64,000 bases of DNA from Novosphingobium sp. SG707. Lineage in GTDB: Bacteria > Pseudomonadota > Alphaproteobacteria > Sphingomonadales > Sphingomonadaceae. Within the stretch, counting starts at the first letter, position 1; every line of letters begins with the position of its first letter. Positions 7,864 to 15,726 of this stretch are shown piece by piece. Location: assembly GCF_012275515.1 (NCBI RefSeq), contig NZ_JAAZQL010000001.1, forward strand, positions 124,001-188,000. The letters are read 5' to 3'. The notes below the pieces were generated by a model that was not told the origin of the DNA, searched no databases, and saw nothing but the letters and a program-made list of their open reading frames with translations. The position numbers were made by a program, and so were the translations under genes.

Positions 7864-9117
7864 GTGCCCGACGAATCGTCATCTGCCTCCTCACCTTCCG
7901 GCGATCTCTCCGATAGCTTTGCCGCCGAAGTTGCGCGGATGCGCAAGACCATCGCGGCGGGTCGGTCGGTACTGCAACTGCGTCTGTTCGATTACCTTGC
8001 GGAGCGATCAGGCGACGTCCGCGCGCCTAAGGAGATCGAGGTCGCACTTGCCGTGTTCGGCGTCGATGGCGTTCAGGATTCGGCCACGGATTCCGGTGTG
8101 CGTGTTTACGTTCATCGCCTGCGCAAACGGCTCGACGATCACTATCGCGGCCACACCGGCCCGCGCCTGATCATTCCCAAGGGCGAGTATCGTATCGCGC
8201 TGGCCATGCCCGATAAACAGGAGCCGATACCGCAACAGCCCCCGCCGGCTCCTCCGCCGCCCATCATCAAACAGACAAGGCCCTGGTGGCCGATTCCGGC
8301 TGCGGCCGGACTTGGGGTGGCATTCCTGACGGCATGGACGTTGTGGCCCGGCCCGGCGCAGCAGGATGCGCAGGACAGGCCCAGCGTGCTTTCGCGCGGG
8401 CTGGATGCCGGAACGCCTCCCACCATTCTGGTGGGCGATGCCTATGTGCTGGCCGAAACCGGGGATCGCAAGACGGTGCGGCGTATGATTTTGGACCCGG
8501 CCATCAATTCCCGCGAGGATCTGGGCCAGCATATCCGCACGCATCCCGAGGAATTCTATCGCCTCTTCGATTTTGATCTGCACTTTACGCCTGTCGCCAG
8601 CACCCAGGCCGCATGGACCATTCTGCAGGCCCTGCCCAATCTGGGCGAAAACCCACGCCGCCGCCCCATTGTGCTGGCTGCCTCCAAACTGAAGCCAGCC
8701 ATGCTGCAGGCGGGCAATGTGGTCTATGTCGGACGCCTTGCCAATCTTGGCCCGCTGTCGGCAACGGTGGGCGGTGCCACGCAATTCCGGCTGACCGCCA
8801 AGGACACCATGACCGACCCGGCCAGCGGACAGGTTTTTCGCGCCTCGCCCGCCCTTGCGAGCGAACATGCTTTGCGCACGGATTATGGTTATTTGGCCAA
8901 CCTGCCCGGCCCGACGGGGCGCGGGCTGCTGATCAGTGCGGGCATGGGCGATTTCGCCACCGACCAGATGGGCAGCGTTGCCACCAGCCCGACCAGTCTT
9001 GACCAGATTTCAGCCCGGATCGGCCAGAAGCGCCATTTCGAGGCGCTTTATGAGTTTCAATTTCGCGACGGCATGCTCATAGACAGCCGCCTTGTTGCCG
9101 CCCACGGCCTGCGCTGA
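7864..9117 (+). CDS. membrane-anchored winged-helix regulator (ToxR/CadC-like), copy 1
   Basis: A 417-residue one-component regulator. Residues about 20-115 form an OmpR-like winged helix: LQLRLFDYLAERSGD, then GVRVYVHRLRKRL as the probable recognition region, and GPRLIIPKGEYR as the wing. A Pro-rich linker (121-134) leads to one membrane span (about 141-161), and roughly 255 residues follow on the periplasmic side. The start is GTG at 7864 with GAGG five bases upstream. It is divergent from the TonB receptor. A paralogue with the same layout lies at 10614-11951, and both share DYGYLA-LPGP in the outer domain. It probably senses an envelope signal and controls locus 1; the target assignment is inference. 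Confidence 0.82.
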   Translation: MPDESSSASSPSGDLSDSFAAEVARMRKTIAAGRSVLQLRLFDYLAERSGDVRAPKEIEVALAVFGVDGVQDSATDSGVRVYVHRLRKRLDDHYRGHTGPRLIIPKGEYRIALAMPDKQEPIPQQPPPAPPPPIIKQTRPWWPIPAAAGLGVAFLTAWTLWPGPAQQDAQDRPSVLSRGLDAGTPPTILVGDAYVLAETGDRKTVRRMILDPAINSREDLGQHIRTHPEEFYRLFDFDLHFTPVASTQAAWTILQALPNLGENPRRRPIVLAASKLKPAMLQAGNVVYVGRLANLGPLSATVGGATQFRLTAKDTMTDPASGQVFRASPALASEHALRTDYGYLANLPGPTGRGLLISAGMGDFATDQMGSVATSPTSLDQISARIGQKRHFEALYEFQFRDGMLIDSRLVAAHGLR

Positions 9118-9129
9118 TCGGCGGCGCCG

Positions 9130-10527
9130 TCAGAGCGGTGCGTCCCACCCGCGAACCGGCACGATCTCCATATTATCGATCCTGCCATTGGCGGCCTTGC
9201 TAAGCCGCACCTCGACCACCTGATCGCGATAGCGCGCACGATAGCGCCAATAGGGCTCGCCACATTGCGTGGATTTGGTGAAAAGCGCGAGTTCCTCTCG
9301 CGGCCCTGCTCCCTGCAACAGAGTCACATATTGCCCCACCAATTCTTTCAGATCGAGGTCCGCATAATCGGTAAAGCCGCCAGCCGCCACGCGATCGGCC
9401 GCAATAGCATCCAGCAAGGCGGCCACTTGAGCGGTCATGTCCCGATCCGTTTCGGCCATCGGGGCCGCCTTTGCCGGCACCAGCGCGGGTTCGGCCAGCC
9501 CGGCCAGATCACGCGCCAGCGCCTCGGCATCCGCCCCTTCCCCGTTGGCCAGCACCACGACGGTCAATTCCGGCTTGAGATAACGGATCGAGAAGGTCTG
9601 AAAACCCTGCCACGATCCGCCGTGCCACCACGCCTTGTCGTCCTGATACCACCCAAGGCCATAGTTGCAGGCTGCCCCATTCTCCAGACGCGCGGGCTGG
9701 CCCATGGCCGCCCATGAGGCTTTGGCCAACAGGCTCTGTCGGCTCAAGGCGGCGGCCCATGCGGCATAATCCAGTACAGAGAGGTAAAGCGAGCCATCGG
9801 CCGTGGAATTGGCCGCTGCGGAAATCCATTCGGCATTGCGCAAATGGCCATCGCGCCGCTCATAACCGGCCGCCCGGTTGGGAATGATCGCCATTTCATC
9901 AATACCGCGCGCGCGCGTCATGCCCAGCGGGGCAAAGACCTTGTCGGCCAGATAGCGCGCATAAGGCTGCCCCGTCACACGGGCCATCACCTGCCCCAGC
10001 ACCACATAATCGACATAGCTGAAACGCCAGCGCGAGCCTGCGGCAAAGTTCAGCTTTTCATGGGCGATGATGTCGAGCATCTGGGCATCGGTATATTCCA
10101 CGCGGAAATCGCCATTGGGCGTGGCAGGCAATCCAGACGTGTGGTTCAGCATCCGGCGCAAACTGACAGTCTGCCAACTTGTCGGCAATTCAGGCAGATA
10201 GCGCCGCACCGAAGCATCCAGATCGAGCTTGCCTTCCTCGGCCAGGAGCAAAACCCCGGCGGCCGTGAATTGCATGCCCAGGGCGCCGGTCTTGAACAGC
10301 GTGTCGGGATGGACCGGCGCCTGATGCTCGATATTGGCAAAGCCGAAGCCTTCGACACGCACGGGTTGCCCATCGCGCAGGATCGCCACGGCCACGCCCG
10401 GCACATCGCCCCGCGCCATTTCCTGCCGCACACGTTCCTCAATGGCGTCGGCGCGAACAAGTGTCGGCGCAAGGCCCATCGACAAGAGCATCGCGGCCAG
10501 CACCGCTTTCAAAGGCATGATCTTCAT
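9130..10527 (-). CDS. serine beta-lactamase/penicillin-binding-like protein, catalytic residues lost
   Basis: A 465-residue exported protein of the class C beta-lactamase/esterase fold (PF00144 type), with a signal peptide ending LVRADA. The fold is easy to see (QFTAAGVLLLAEEGKLDLD, MLNHTSGLP, APLGM, WWHGGSWQGF), but the catalytic motifs are changed. The usual GS-x-SK reads GALGM, so Ser is Ala and Lys is Met. The YSN motif reads FSY. Only the HGG motif is kept. It is therefore unlikely to hydrolyse beta-lactams or esters in the normal way. The start at 10527 is chosen because it begins the signal peptide directly; an in-frame ATG lies at 10563. It sits between the two membrane regulators and might be a ligand-binding partner (inference). 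Confidence 0.85.
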   Translation of the reverse strand: MKIMPLKAVLAAMLLSMGLAPTLVRADAIEERVRQEMARGDVPGVAVAILRDGQPVRVEGFGFANIEHQAPVHPDTLFKTGALGMQFTAAGVLLLAEEGKLDLDASVRRYLPELPTSWQTVSLRRMLNHTSGLPATPNGDFRVEYTDAQMLDIIAHEKLNFAAGSRWRFSYVDYVVLGQVMARVTGQPYARYLADKVFAPLGMTRARGIDEMAIIPNRAAGYERRDGHLRNAEWISAAANSTADGSLYLSVLDYAAWAAALSRQSLLAKASWAAMGQPARLENGAACNYGLGWYQDDKAWWHGGSWQGFQTFSIRYLKPELTVVVLANGEGADAEALARDLAGLAEPALVPAKAAPMAETDRDMTAQVAALLDAIAADRVAAGGFTDYADLDLKELVGQYVTLLQGAGPREELALFTKSTQCGEPYWRYRARYRDQVVEVRLSKAANGRIDNMEIVPVRGWDAPL

Positions 10528-10613
10528 TGCATCATCACACCATAGGTTTTTCACACTGTGCATTGCACAAGCGGCCCGAAATGTGCCAGTTGCGGCCTGT
10601 TCCGCAGGCGCGA

Positions 10614-11951
10614 CTAATGGGCGGAGGCCGCATCATTCAGCCAGTATTCCGGCGCCGGTGCGGAATTGTCCCATATCCCCTGCACCTTGGCGGGGCGATC
10701 GAGCAGCCAGGTCGAACCCAGATGGGCGCTGCCCAATGTGCGCACCTGAAACAAGGCCTCAAAACCGCCGCCGCATCCGATCCGCCCATGCGCCACAGAG
10801 CGCATCCTTCCGGCATCCGTGCTCAATTCCGCCATCTCGCTCAGGCCCGGATCGTGAAGAGAAGCGATGAACAGGACCGTATTGCCCGCCGGTCCCGGCA
10901 GACAGGCCAGATAGCCATAATCGCGCCGGGCGATGCGCTCGTCGTGAAGCTCCATCCCATCCGATTGATAGCGCTTGCCGTCCACCGTATCGACCAGTCC
11001 GTTCAGCCCGGCATCAAGGCGAAAACGCGACGCCTGCGTCAGGGGATCACGCAGCAAGGTGCCGATCCCGCCCATTTGCCCGATGTAGATAATGTCGGAA
11101 ACCTTCAGGACATCGGGCGTCAATTGTGATGCGGCTATCAGCCGGATGGCCCGGTTGCGGAATGCCTCGTCGCGCATCAGGGCCGCCCGGATCGTGGCAG
11201 CCGCCGTCATGGTGGCGGCTGTGACGTAATGCTGGTCCATATCCGTCACCGTTTCGGCTTTCTGCGGATTGAGCATCTGAAAGATGATGAGATCCTCCCG
11301 CGTGGGCACACTGTGATCCCAGACCTCCCGCAAGGGCTGCTCCGCAGGGGCGGAGGGCGGCGTTTCGGTGAAAAAGTAATAATCGCCCATCACGACCGTC
11401 ACGGGTCGGTTGCTGCCTGCAAGCGCCGACCATGGCGAGATCGTGGCCAGCGTATTTCCCCTGTCACGCTGCCACCAGACCAGCGTGCCCGCGCCCATGA
11501 TAACCGCCAGCAGCAACAGCAGCCACGCCGCCCTTTTTGCCCGCGCAGGCGGACGCGGATCTACGGGACTGTTCTCGGCAGGCGTCTCGTCGGGCTCGCC
11601 AACCTCGCCCGCCAGTTCCAACCGATAGGTGCCGGCGGGCAGACGCAGGAATGGTCCATCCCGAGCGGCAAATTCGGCCTCGATGAGTTTGCGCAAGCGG
11701 TGGATATAGACCCGCACGTTGGCATCCGGGCGATAGGCCGGGCTGCGCGCATCGATGAAGACGGCCGCGGCAATCTGGGATTCAGAAGGAGCGGTCGGCT
11801 CGTCGGCCTGCGCCACCAGATAATCGAAGAGCGCGAGGAGCCTTTCCGACCGGGTGCGCTCCAACGCCGCGCGCATCCGCACCACCGCCGCATCCATGGC
11901 CTGCGAATGCGCATCGAGCGCGGGAGAACGGGAAAGCGAAGCGCTCGACAT
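10614..11951 (-). CDS. membrane-anchored winged-helix regulator (ToxR/CadC-like), copy 2
   Basis: A 445-residue paralogue of the gene at 7864. The winged helix lies at about residues 25-115 (RLLALFDYLVAQAD, NVRVYIHRLRKLI, LPAGTYRLEL), with an acidic/Pro-rich linker, one membrane span at about 141-160 (AAWLLLLLAVIMG) and a periplasmic domain containing RDYGYLACLPGP. A TTG at 11972 is in frame, but the ATG at 11951 has AAGGCGAG upstream and is preferred. It is divergent from the DUF6152 operon at 12258. The shared 22-bp element lies between them and points away from this gene. Two such regulators around one receptor system suggest either two signals or a heterodimer. Confidence 0.82.
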   Translation of the reverse strand: MSSASLSRSPALDAHSQAMDAAVVRMRAALERTRSERLLALFDYLVAQADEPTAPSESQIAAAVFIDARSPAYRPDANVRVYIHRLRKLIEAEFAARDGPFLRLPAGTYRLELAGEVGEPDETPAENSPVDPRPPARAKRAAWLLLLLAVIMGAGTLVWWQRDRGNTLATISPWSALAGSNRPVTVVMGDYYFFTETPPSAPAEQPLREVWDHSVPTREDLIIFQMLNPQKAETVTDMDQHYVTAATMTAAATIRAALMRDEAFRNRAIRLIAASQLTPDVLKVSDIIYIGQMGGIGTLLRDPLTQASRFRLDAGLNGLVDTVDGKRYQSDGMELHDERIARRDYGYLACLPGPAGNTVLFIASLHDPGLSEMAELSTDAGRMRSVAHGRIGCGGGFEALFQVRTLGSAHLGSTWLLDRPAKVQGIWDNSAPAPEYWLNDAASAH

Positions 11952-12257
11952 GGGGAAATCACTCGCCTTCAAAACTCAACAATATGCTAAAATTTACACT
12001 ATTTGTTTCAAATTTTAAATACCCGAAACGTATCATCACAAGCGCGACCGACCGCAGGCAAACCCGTCATAACCCAAGCAAATGCAGCAGGTGTAACGGT
12101 TTCGCAACAGTAATCCCGTCGCCCCCCGCGCCCATTTTCGCCAGCGTTACACCCCGTAAACGTGCACGCCACAAACCGGCACGGACTTGATGCCGCGCGG
12201 CCCTTGGTCGCCCCCGGCATCGGTCCACCGTTTCTCATCACGAGAGGAGCTTTCCCG
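11952..12257. promoter_or_regulatory. 306-bp divergent regulatory region
   Basis: Gap between regulator copy 2 (minus) and DUF6152 (plus). It holds the repeat element at 12092-12113, an AT-rich tract near 11980-12020, and the AGGAG ribosome-binding site of the DUF6152 gene near 12245. A single inverted half-site (GAAACGGT on the minus strand, 12227-12234) is also present but may be chance. I see no gene here. Confidence 0.5.
12092..12113 (+). promoter_or_regulatory. candidate operator, GTAACGGT-N3-GCAACAGT, upstream of DUF6152
   Basis: GTAACGGT (12093-12100), TTC, GCAACAGT (12104-12111): the same 22 bp as at 7720-7741, in inverted orientation. It lies 145 bp before the DUF6152 start and points towards it. 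The half-sites have an 11-bp period. Confidence 0.65.
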
Positions 12258-12644
12258 ATGATTTCGATGACCCAAAAGATGCCCTTGGCAGGAGGCCTTT
12301 TTGCCCTTGCTCTGGGTGTCGCCTCGCCGGTGATGGCGCATCATTCCTTTGCAATGTTCGATCAGACGAAAATCGAAACCAAGGCCCATGCCACCGTCAC
12401 CGAATTCCGCTTCACCAACCCGCATTCCTTCGTGGTGGTCAGCGTCAATGCCGGGGGCACCACCACCAGCTATGCCCTGGAATGCAGCAGCGTGAACATG
12501 ATGAGCAAGGCAGGCTGGAAATTCAGCACGCTCAAGACCGGCGACGTGGTGGATGTCACATTCTATCCCCTGCGCAACGGCAAGCCGGGAGGAATGCTCA
12601 AGACGGTAAAACTGGCTGACGGGCGCACGCTCAGCGGTTGGTAA
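12258..12644 (+). CDS. DUF6152 family periplasmic protein, copy 1
   Basis: A 128-residue exported protein. The signal peptide ends SPVMA, an A-x-A-type site, directly before HHSFAMFDQTK, so the mature protein would begin His-His. A third conserved His is in TNPH, about residue 60. The rest is a small beta-rich domain with YALECSS, LRNGKPGGMLKTVKLADG and a terminal SGW. AGGAG precedes the ATG at 12258. It is followed by a GVW-family secreted protein and a Tat-type exported protein in the same direction. Its 3' half is almost identical to that of copy 2 at 18491. The biochemical function is undescribed as far as I know; copper binding through the N-terminal His is my inference. Confidence 0.88.
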   Translation: MISMTQKMPLAGGLFALALGVASPVMAHHSFAMFDQTKIETKAHATVTEFRFTNPHSFVVVSVNAGGTTTSYALECSSVNMMSKAGWKFSTLKTGDVVDVTFYPLRNGKPGGMLKTVKLADGRTLSGW

Positions 12645-12735
12645 ACTGTATCAGGCGGGCCTGCACCGACCGGCCCAGACATCGCGATCAGCGGGATGCG
12701 GCAATCAAAAAAATACGCCGCGCAGGGAGAATATG

Positions 12736-13536
12736 ATGCGTTTCAAGACATTTGCGCATGCTGCGGCCATGGCGGCGGCGATGCTTGCCGGTGCGGTAGA
12801 GGCCCAGGCCGCCAAGGCCAGGGTGCCCTCCCCCCAAGCCAGGACAGTTGCGCCCAAGGATATCAGCGGCGTGTGGGAACTCTATCCCGACCCCTTCGCC
12901 GGAGAGGAAAACACATTTCGCGAATTGCCGGTGCCCGGCGATGGCCCGAAACTGCGCGAACCCTATGCCGCCCAATGGAAAGCCCTGCGTGACAAGCGCG
13001 ATGCGGCCCTGAAGGCAGGCACCCCGCTGGTCGATCCCAGCACGCAGTGCATGCCCGAGGGTATGCCCATGATCATGGGAGCCATTTTCCCGATCGAGAT
13101 CCTGCAAACGCCGGGCCGTGTAACGGTTCTGGCCGAATTTCTGACGCAGACCCGGCGCATCTATCTGAACCGTGCCCAACCCAAGATGGATGACATCACG
13201 CCATCCTTCTACGGCCTGACCACCGGCCGCTGGGAAGGCAATACGCTGGTCCTGACCACGCGCGGGGTCAAAGAGGATGTCCGCTTCTTCGAAATTCCGC
13301 ACAGCGCCGAGATGACCATCACCGAGCGCATCCGCCGCACCGGGCCGGAGTTGATGGAGGACCAGATCACCATCGAGGACCCCAAGATGCTGCTCAAACC
13401 CTATCGCTTCACCTATGGCTACAAGCGGAACCGTCAATACGAAATGATGGAATATTTTTGCGAGCGCGATGACCCCCTGCTCAAGGTCAAGGCCGACGGC
13501 ACCGTGGAAATGAAAACTTCCGACGAAATTAAGTGA
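12736..13536 (+). CDS. secreted GVW-family protein of unknown function (locus 1, copy 2)
   Basis: A 266-residue exported protein close to the one at 4499. Signal peptide to about VEAQA, then DISGVWELYPD, QCMPEGMP, IEILQTPGRVTVLAEF, RRIYLN, GRWEGNTL, IPHSAEMTITER and a C-terminal EYFCERDD. The two cysteines match the other family members. Two ATGs are in tandem (12733, 12736). AGGGAG at 12724-12729 is best spaced for 12736. It lies 91 bp after DUF6152, probably in one transcript. The mature protein is rich in charged residues near its end (KVKADG). No catalytic motif is recognised. Confidence 0.85.
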   Translation: MRFKTFAHAAAMAAAMLAGAVEAQAAKARVPSPQARTVAPKDISGVWELYPDPFAGEENTFRELPVPGDGPKLREPYAAQWKALRDKRDAALKAGTPLVDPSTQCMPEGMPMIMGAIFPIEILQTPGRVTVLAEFLTQTRRIYLNRAQPKMDDITPSFYGLTTGRWEGNTLVLTTRGVKEDVRFFEIPHSAEMTITERIRRTGPELMEDQITIEDPKMLLKPYRFTYGYKRNRQYEMMEYFCERDDPLLKVKADGTVEMKTSDEIK

Positions 13537-13618
13537 AATCAGACGCTTTACGATCTCTCATGCCCGGCCTGCCCCATGGGCGGGCCGGGTTCATGATTTT
13601 GAACGAAAGGAACCGGCC

Positions 13619-14917
13619 ATGACCAGCAGGCGCAACTTCCTCGCCCAATCGCTGACGGCACTGGCGCTGCCATCAGGGATTGCCCGGGCCTCCAACTCTC
13701 GCATTGTTCAAGCTGTCCGCCGCGACCAGACCATTTTGCGGCTTGGCGGCCTTGGCGACGGCTATAAAATGACGCTGCGGCCCGATGGCACGCAACTGGT
13801 TGTGGTCAATGACGGCCCCGGCTGGGCCGATCCGCCCATCGCGTTTTACAACACCCGCCTTTGGGCGATGGATGGCCATCCTGAAAACGCGCGCTTCACC
13901 ATGCTGCCCCAATATCCCGACCTTGACCGCGCAGCCCGCCCGCCTGAAGCAGCGCGCTATTACGGCCACGGCGTGATTCAACTAGGCCCGCGCATCTATC
14001 AATTCGTCGCCACGCATGACAATGCCACCGACAGGCCCCAGCGCTGGACCGGGGCCAAGCTCATCTGGTCCGCCGACAATGGGCAAACATGGCATAATCG
14101 CGATGGCTCAACGCCGGTGATCTGGGAAGACTGGAACCAACAGTCGCTCGAAGGCTTCGCCTTTTTCGATGAGGCAGATGGCGCCTTTTCCTTGCTCAGC
14201 ATTCTTCAACCGATGCGAGGACAGCCCGCAGCGCCTGACGGATGGCTCTATATCTACGGTCTGAACGGCAGCACCGACGGGCTGATGAACCAGCTCATGC
14301 TCTTTCGCGTCAAACCGGACGCTATCACTCAGCGATCAGCCTATCGCTTCTTTGCCGGTCATGATCGGGGCGGCCGCGCCATCTGGTCCGCCGACATCGC
14401 CCGGCGGCAGCCGGTCCACAGCTTTCCGCAAGACTGGGTCAATTACATCAACCTCTTCCCCGGCGATCTGGTCGTCGAGAGCTGGCTGCCCAGCGTGGTC
14501 TATAACGCGCCGCTGGGATGCTACATGATGGCCAGCGCCGGGATCGGCGTGGCGGCGGACGGAACGGAATTTGGCAGGCCCAGCTATTTCGGCCTGTGGG
14601 TCGCGCCCAACCCGTGGGGGCCATGGCGCCAGATCCACGAGGATACCGCATGGTGCCCGGCAGGGGACCGCGAAGCCCGCGCCTATGCCCCGCAAATCGC
14701 GCCGGGATGGATCGCCGATGACGGGCGTTCCTTCTGGCTCGTCTGGTCCGATCTGAAAGGGATCCGCGATTTTGGCCGCGACGAGGAACTGCTGGATGCC
14801 GCTTTGGCCAAAGTGGAAAAGGCCAGTGAAAAGGCGGCTGTCGAGACGCAATTCCTGCGCCGCTACATGCCCGGTTTTTCCTTCAATGCCCAACGGGTGG
14901 ATCTCGTCCTGCGATGA
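13619..14917 (+). CDS. Tat-exported beta-propeller protein of unknown activity
   Basis: A 432-residue protein. The N terminus TSRRNFLAQSLTALALP is a twin-arginine signal, so a folded, possibly cofactor-bearing protein is exported. The body has repeated W-rich strands and Asp-box-like LIWSADNGQTWHN, YFGLWVAPNPWGPW and FWLVWSDLKG, resembling DUF4185/glycosidase-like five-bladed propellers that often bind or cut carbohydrates. AAAGGAA precedes the ATG. It is the third gene of the operon starting at 12258, followed by a hairpin. The fold assignment is moderate and the substrate is unknown. Confidence 0.75.
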   Translation: MTSRRNFLAQSLTALALPSGIARASNSRIVQAVRRDQTILRLGGLGDGYKMTLRPDGTQLVVVNDGPGWADPPIAFYNTRLWAMDGHPENARFTMLPQYPDLDRAARPPEAARYYGHGVIQLGPRIYQFVATHDNATDRPQRWTGAKLIWSADNGQTWHNRDGSTPVIWEDWNQQSLEGFAFFDEADGAFSLLSILQPMRGQPAAPDGWLYIYGLNGSTDGLMNQLMLFRVKPDAITQRSAYRFFAGHDRGGRAIWSADIARRQPVHSFPQDWVNYINLFPGDLVVESWLPSVVYNAPLGCYMMASAGIGVAADGTEFGRPSYFGLWVAPNPWGPWRQIHEDTAWCPAGDREARAYAPQIAPGWIADDGRSFWLVWSDLKGIRDFGRDEELLDAALAKVEKASEKAAVETQFLRRYMPGFSFNAQRVDLVLR

Positions 14918-14947
14918 GAGCAACCGGATGATGCCCGGATCGTGCAA

Positions 14948-14974
14948 GGCGGGGGCACCGATGGCGCCCCCGCC
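14948..14974. terminator. hairpin between convergent genes
   Basis: GGCGGGGGC (14948-14956) pairs perfectly with GCCCCCGCC (14966-14974) across a 9-base loop. It has no U-tract, so it may be a weak or factor-assisted terminator or an RNA-stabilising hairpin for the converging transcripts. Confidence 0.5.
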
Positions 14975-14981
14975 TTCCGGC

Positions 14982-15563
14982 TCAGGTCTTAGGCCGGGGG
15001 GAATTGGGATACCAATAGGTGACGTGGCAGGCTTCGCAGCGATCATCGAGCGTTCCCCCCAAAGTCATCAGCGCCTGCGTATCACGGTGGTCGATGGCTC
15101 CGATCATCTCGACGGCCACATCGCGGGTGGCGGTGGCGAACTGGTTGAACTGGGCGGGATTGGCCTTGATCGCAGTCTCCATCCGGGCCGGCTCCTGCTC
15201 GCCCAGCCCTGCCTTGGTTCCGGGAGGAGCGGCATGACGACCATCGATCATCACAACATTCATCGCCTCGGCCAGCGTGACGGCGTGGCGGCGGACGGCC
15301 TGCCATTCCTCGTCATTGCGCGGCTGATGGTGGTCCACGCCTTTGGCCGAGGAAATGGTGCCCACCGCATCCCACACGCCATCGGCCGCCGGATCGACCG
15401 TCGAATCCATCAGTTCCTTGATCGATACAATGGGCAGAAACGGTGTGGGCGCGGGGGCTCTCGCTGGGGCATCAGCCTCAGTCTTTCGCTCGCCGCATCC
15501 CGACACGGCCAACAACGCCAGAGCCGCCGGCAAGAACCGCATCAATCTTCTATCACCCTTCAT
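14982..15563 (-). CDS. lipoprotein c-type cytochrome (cytochrome c'-like)
   Basis: A 193-residue protein. A signal peptide with lipobox AVSGC near residue 20 predicts lipid attachment. A single heme site CEACH lies close to the C terminus (RCEACHVTYWYPN), the layout of four-helix cytochromes c'. The ATG at 15563 has AGGGAG 8 bases upstream; the open frame continues above it to 15671. It is divergent from the alpha/beta-hydrolase-like gene. It gives locus 1 a periplasmic electron carrier or gas/redox sensor, and locus 2 has a diheme cytochrome in a similar position. Heme attachment follows from the motif; the partner is unknown. Confidence 0.82.
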   Translation of the reverse strand: MKGDRRLMRFLPAALALLAVSGCGERKTEADAPARAPAPTPFLPIVSIKELMDSTVDPAADGVWDAVGTISSAKGVDHHQPRNDEEWQAVRRHAVTLAEAMNVVMIDGRHAAPPGTKAGLGEQEPARMETAIKANPAQFNQFATATRDVAVEMIGAIDHRDTQALMTLGGTLDDRCEACHVTYWYPNSPRPKT

Positions 15564-15631
15564 CACCGCTTTCTCCCTGATGGCGTTCTGATGAGCCAAA
15601 CCTAGGGCAAATGCGCGCCTAAGCCGCGCGT

Positions 15632-15662
15632 GAAACGGTTGGGTTACGGTCACTGAAACGGG
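15632..15662 (+). promoter_or_regulatory. candidate operator with three GNAACGGT-like half-sites
   Basis: GAAACGGT (15632-15639) and GTTACGGT (15643-15650) repeat with an 11-bp period, and GAAACGGG follows at 15655-15662. This is the same half-site consensus and spacing as at 12092 and 7720. It points to the plus-strand gene at 15727, 65 bp downstream of the last half-site. Confidence 0.55.
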
Positions 15663-15726
15663 TTCGATCACGCCCGATTTCGCGTGGATCGACTAAGGCA
15701 GATCACAAGAAAGGCACATAAGCGCC

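Noticed and set aside
12227..12234. Minus-strand GAAACGGT just before the DUF6152 start
   Set aside because: Isolated half-site in the opposite orientation, close to the RBS; not counted as an operator.
13120..13127. GTAACGGT inside the coding region of the GVW-family gene at 12736
   Set aside because: Single half-site with no partner at 11 bp and in coding DNA; likely chance.
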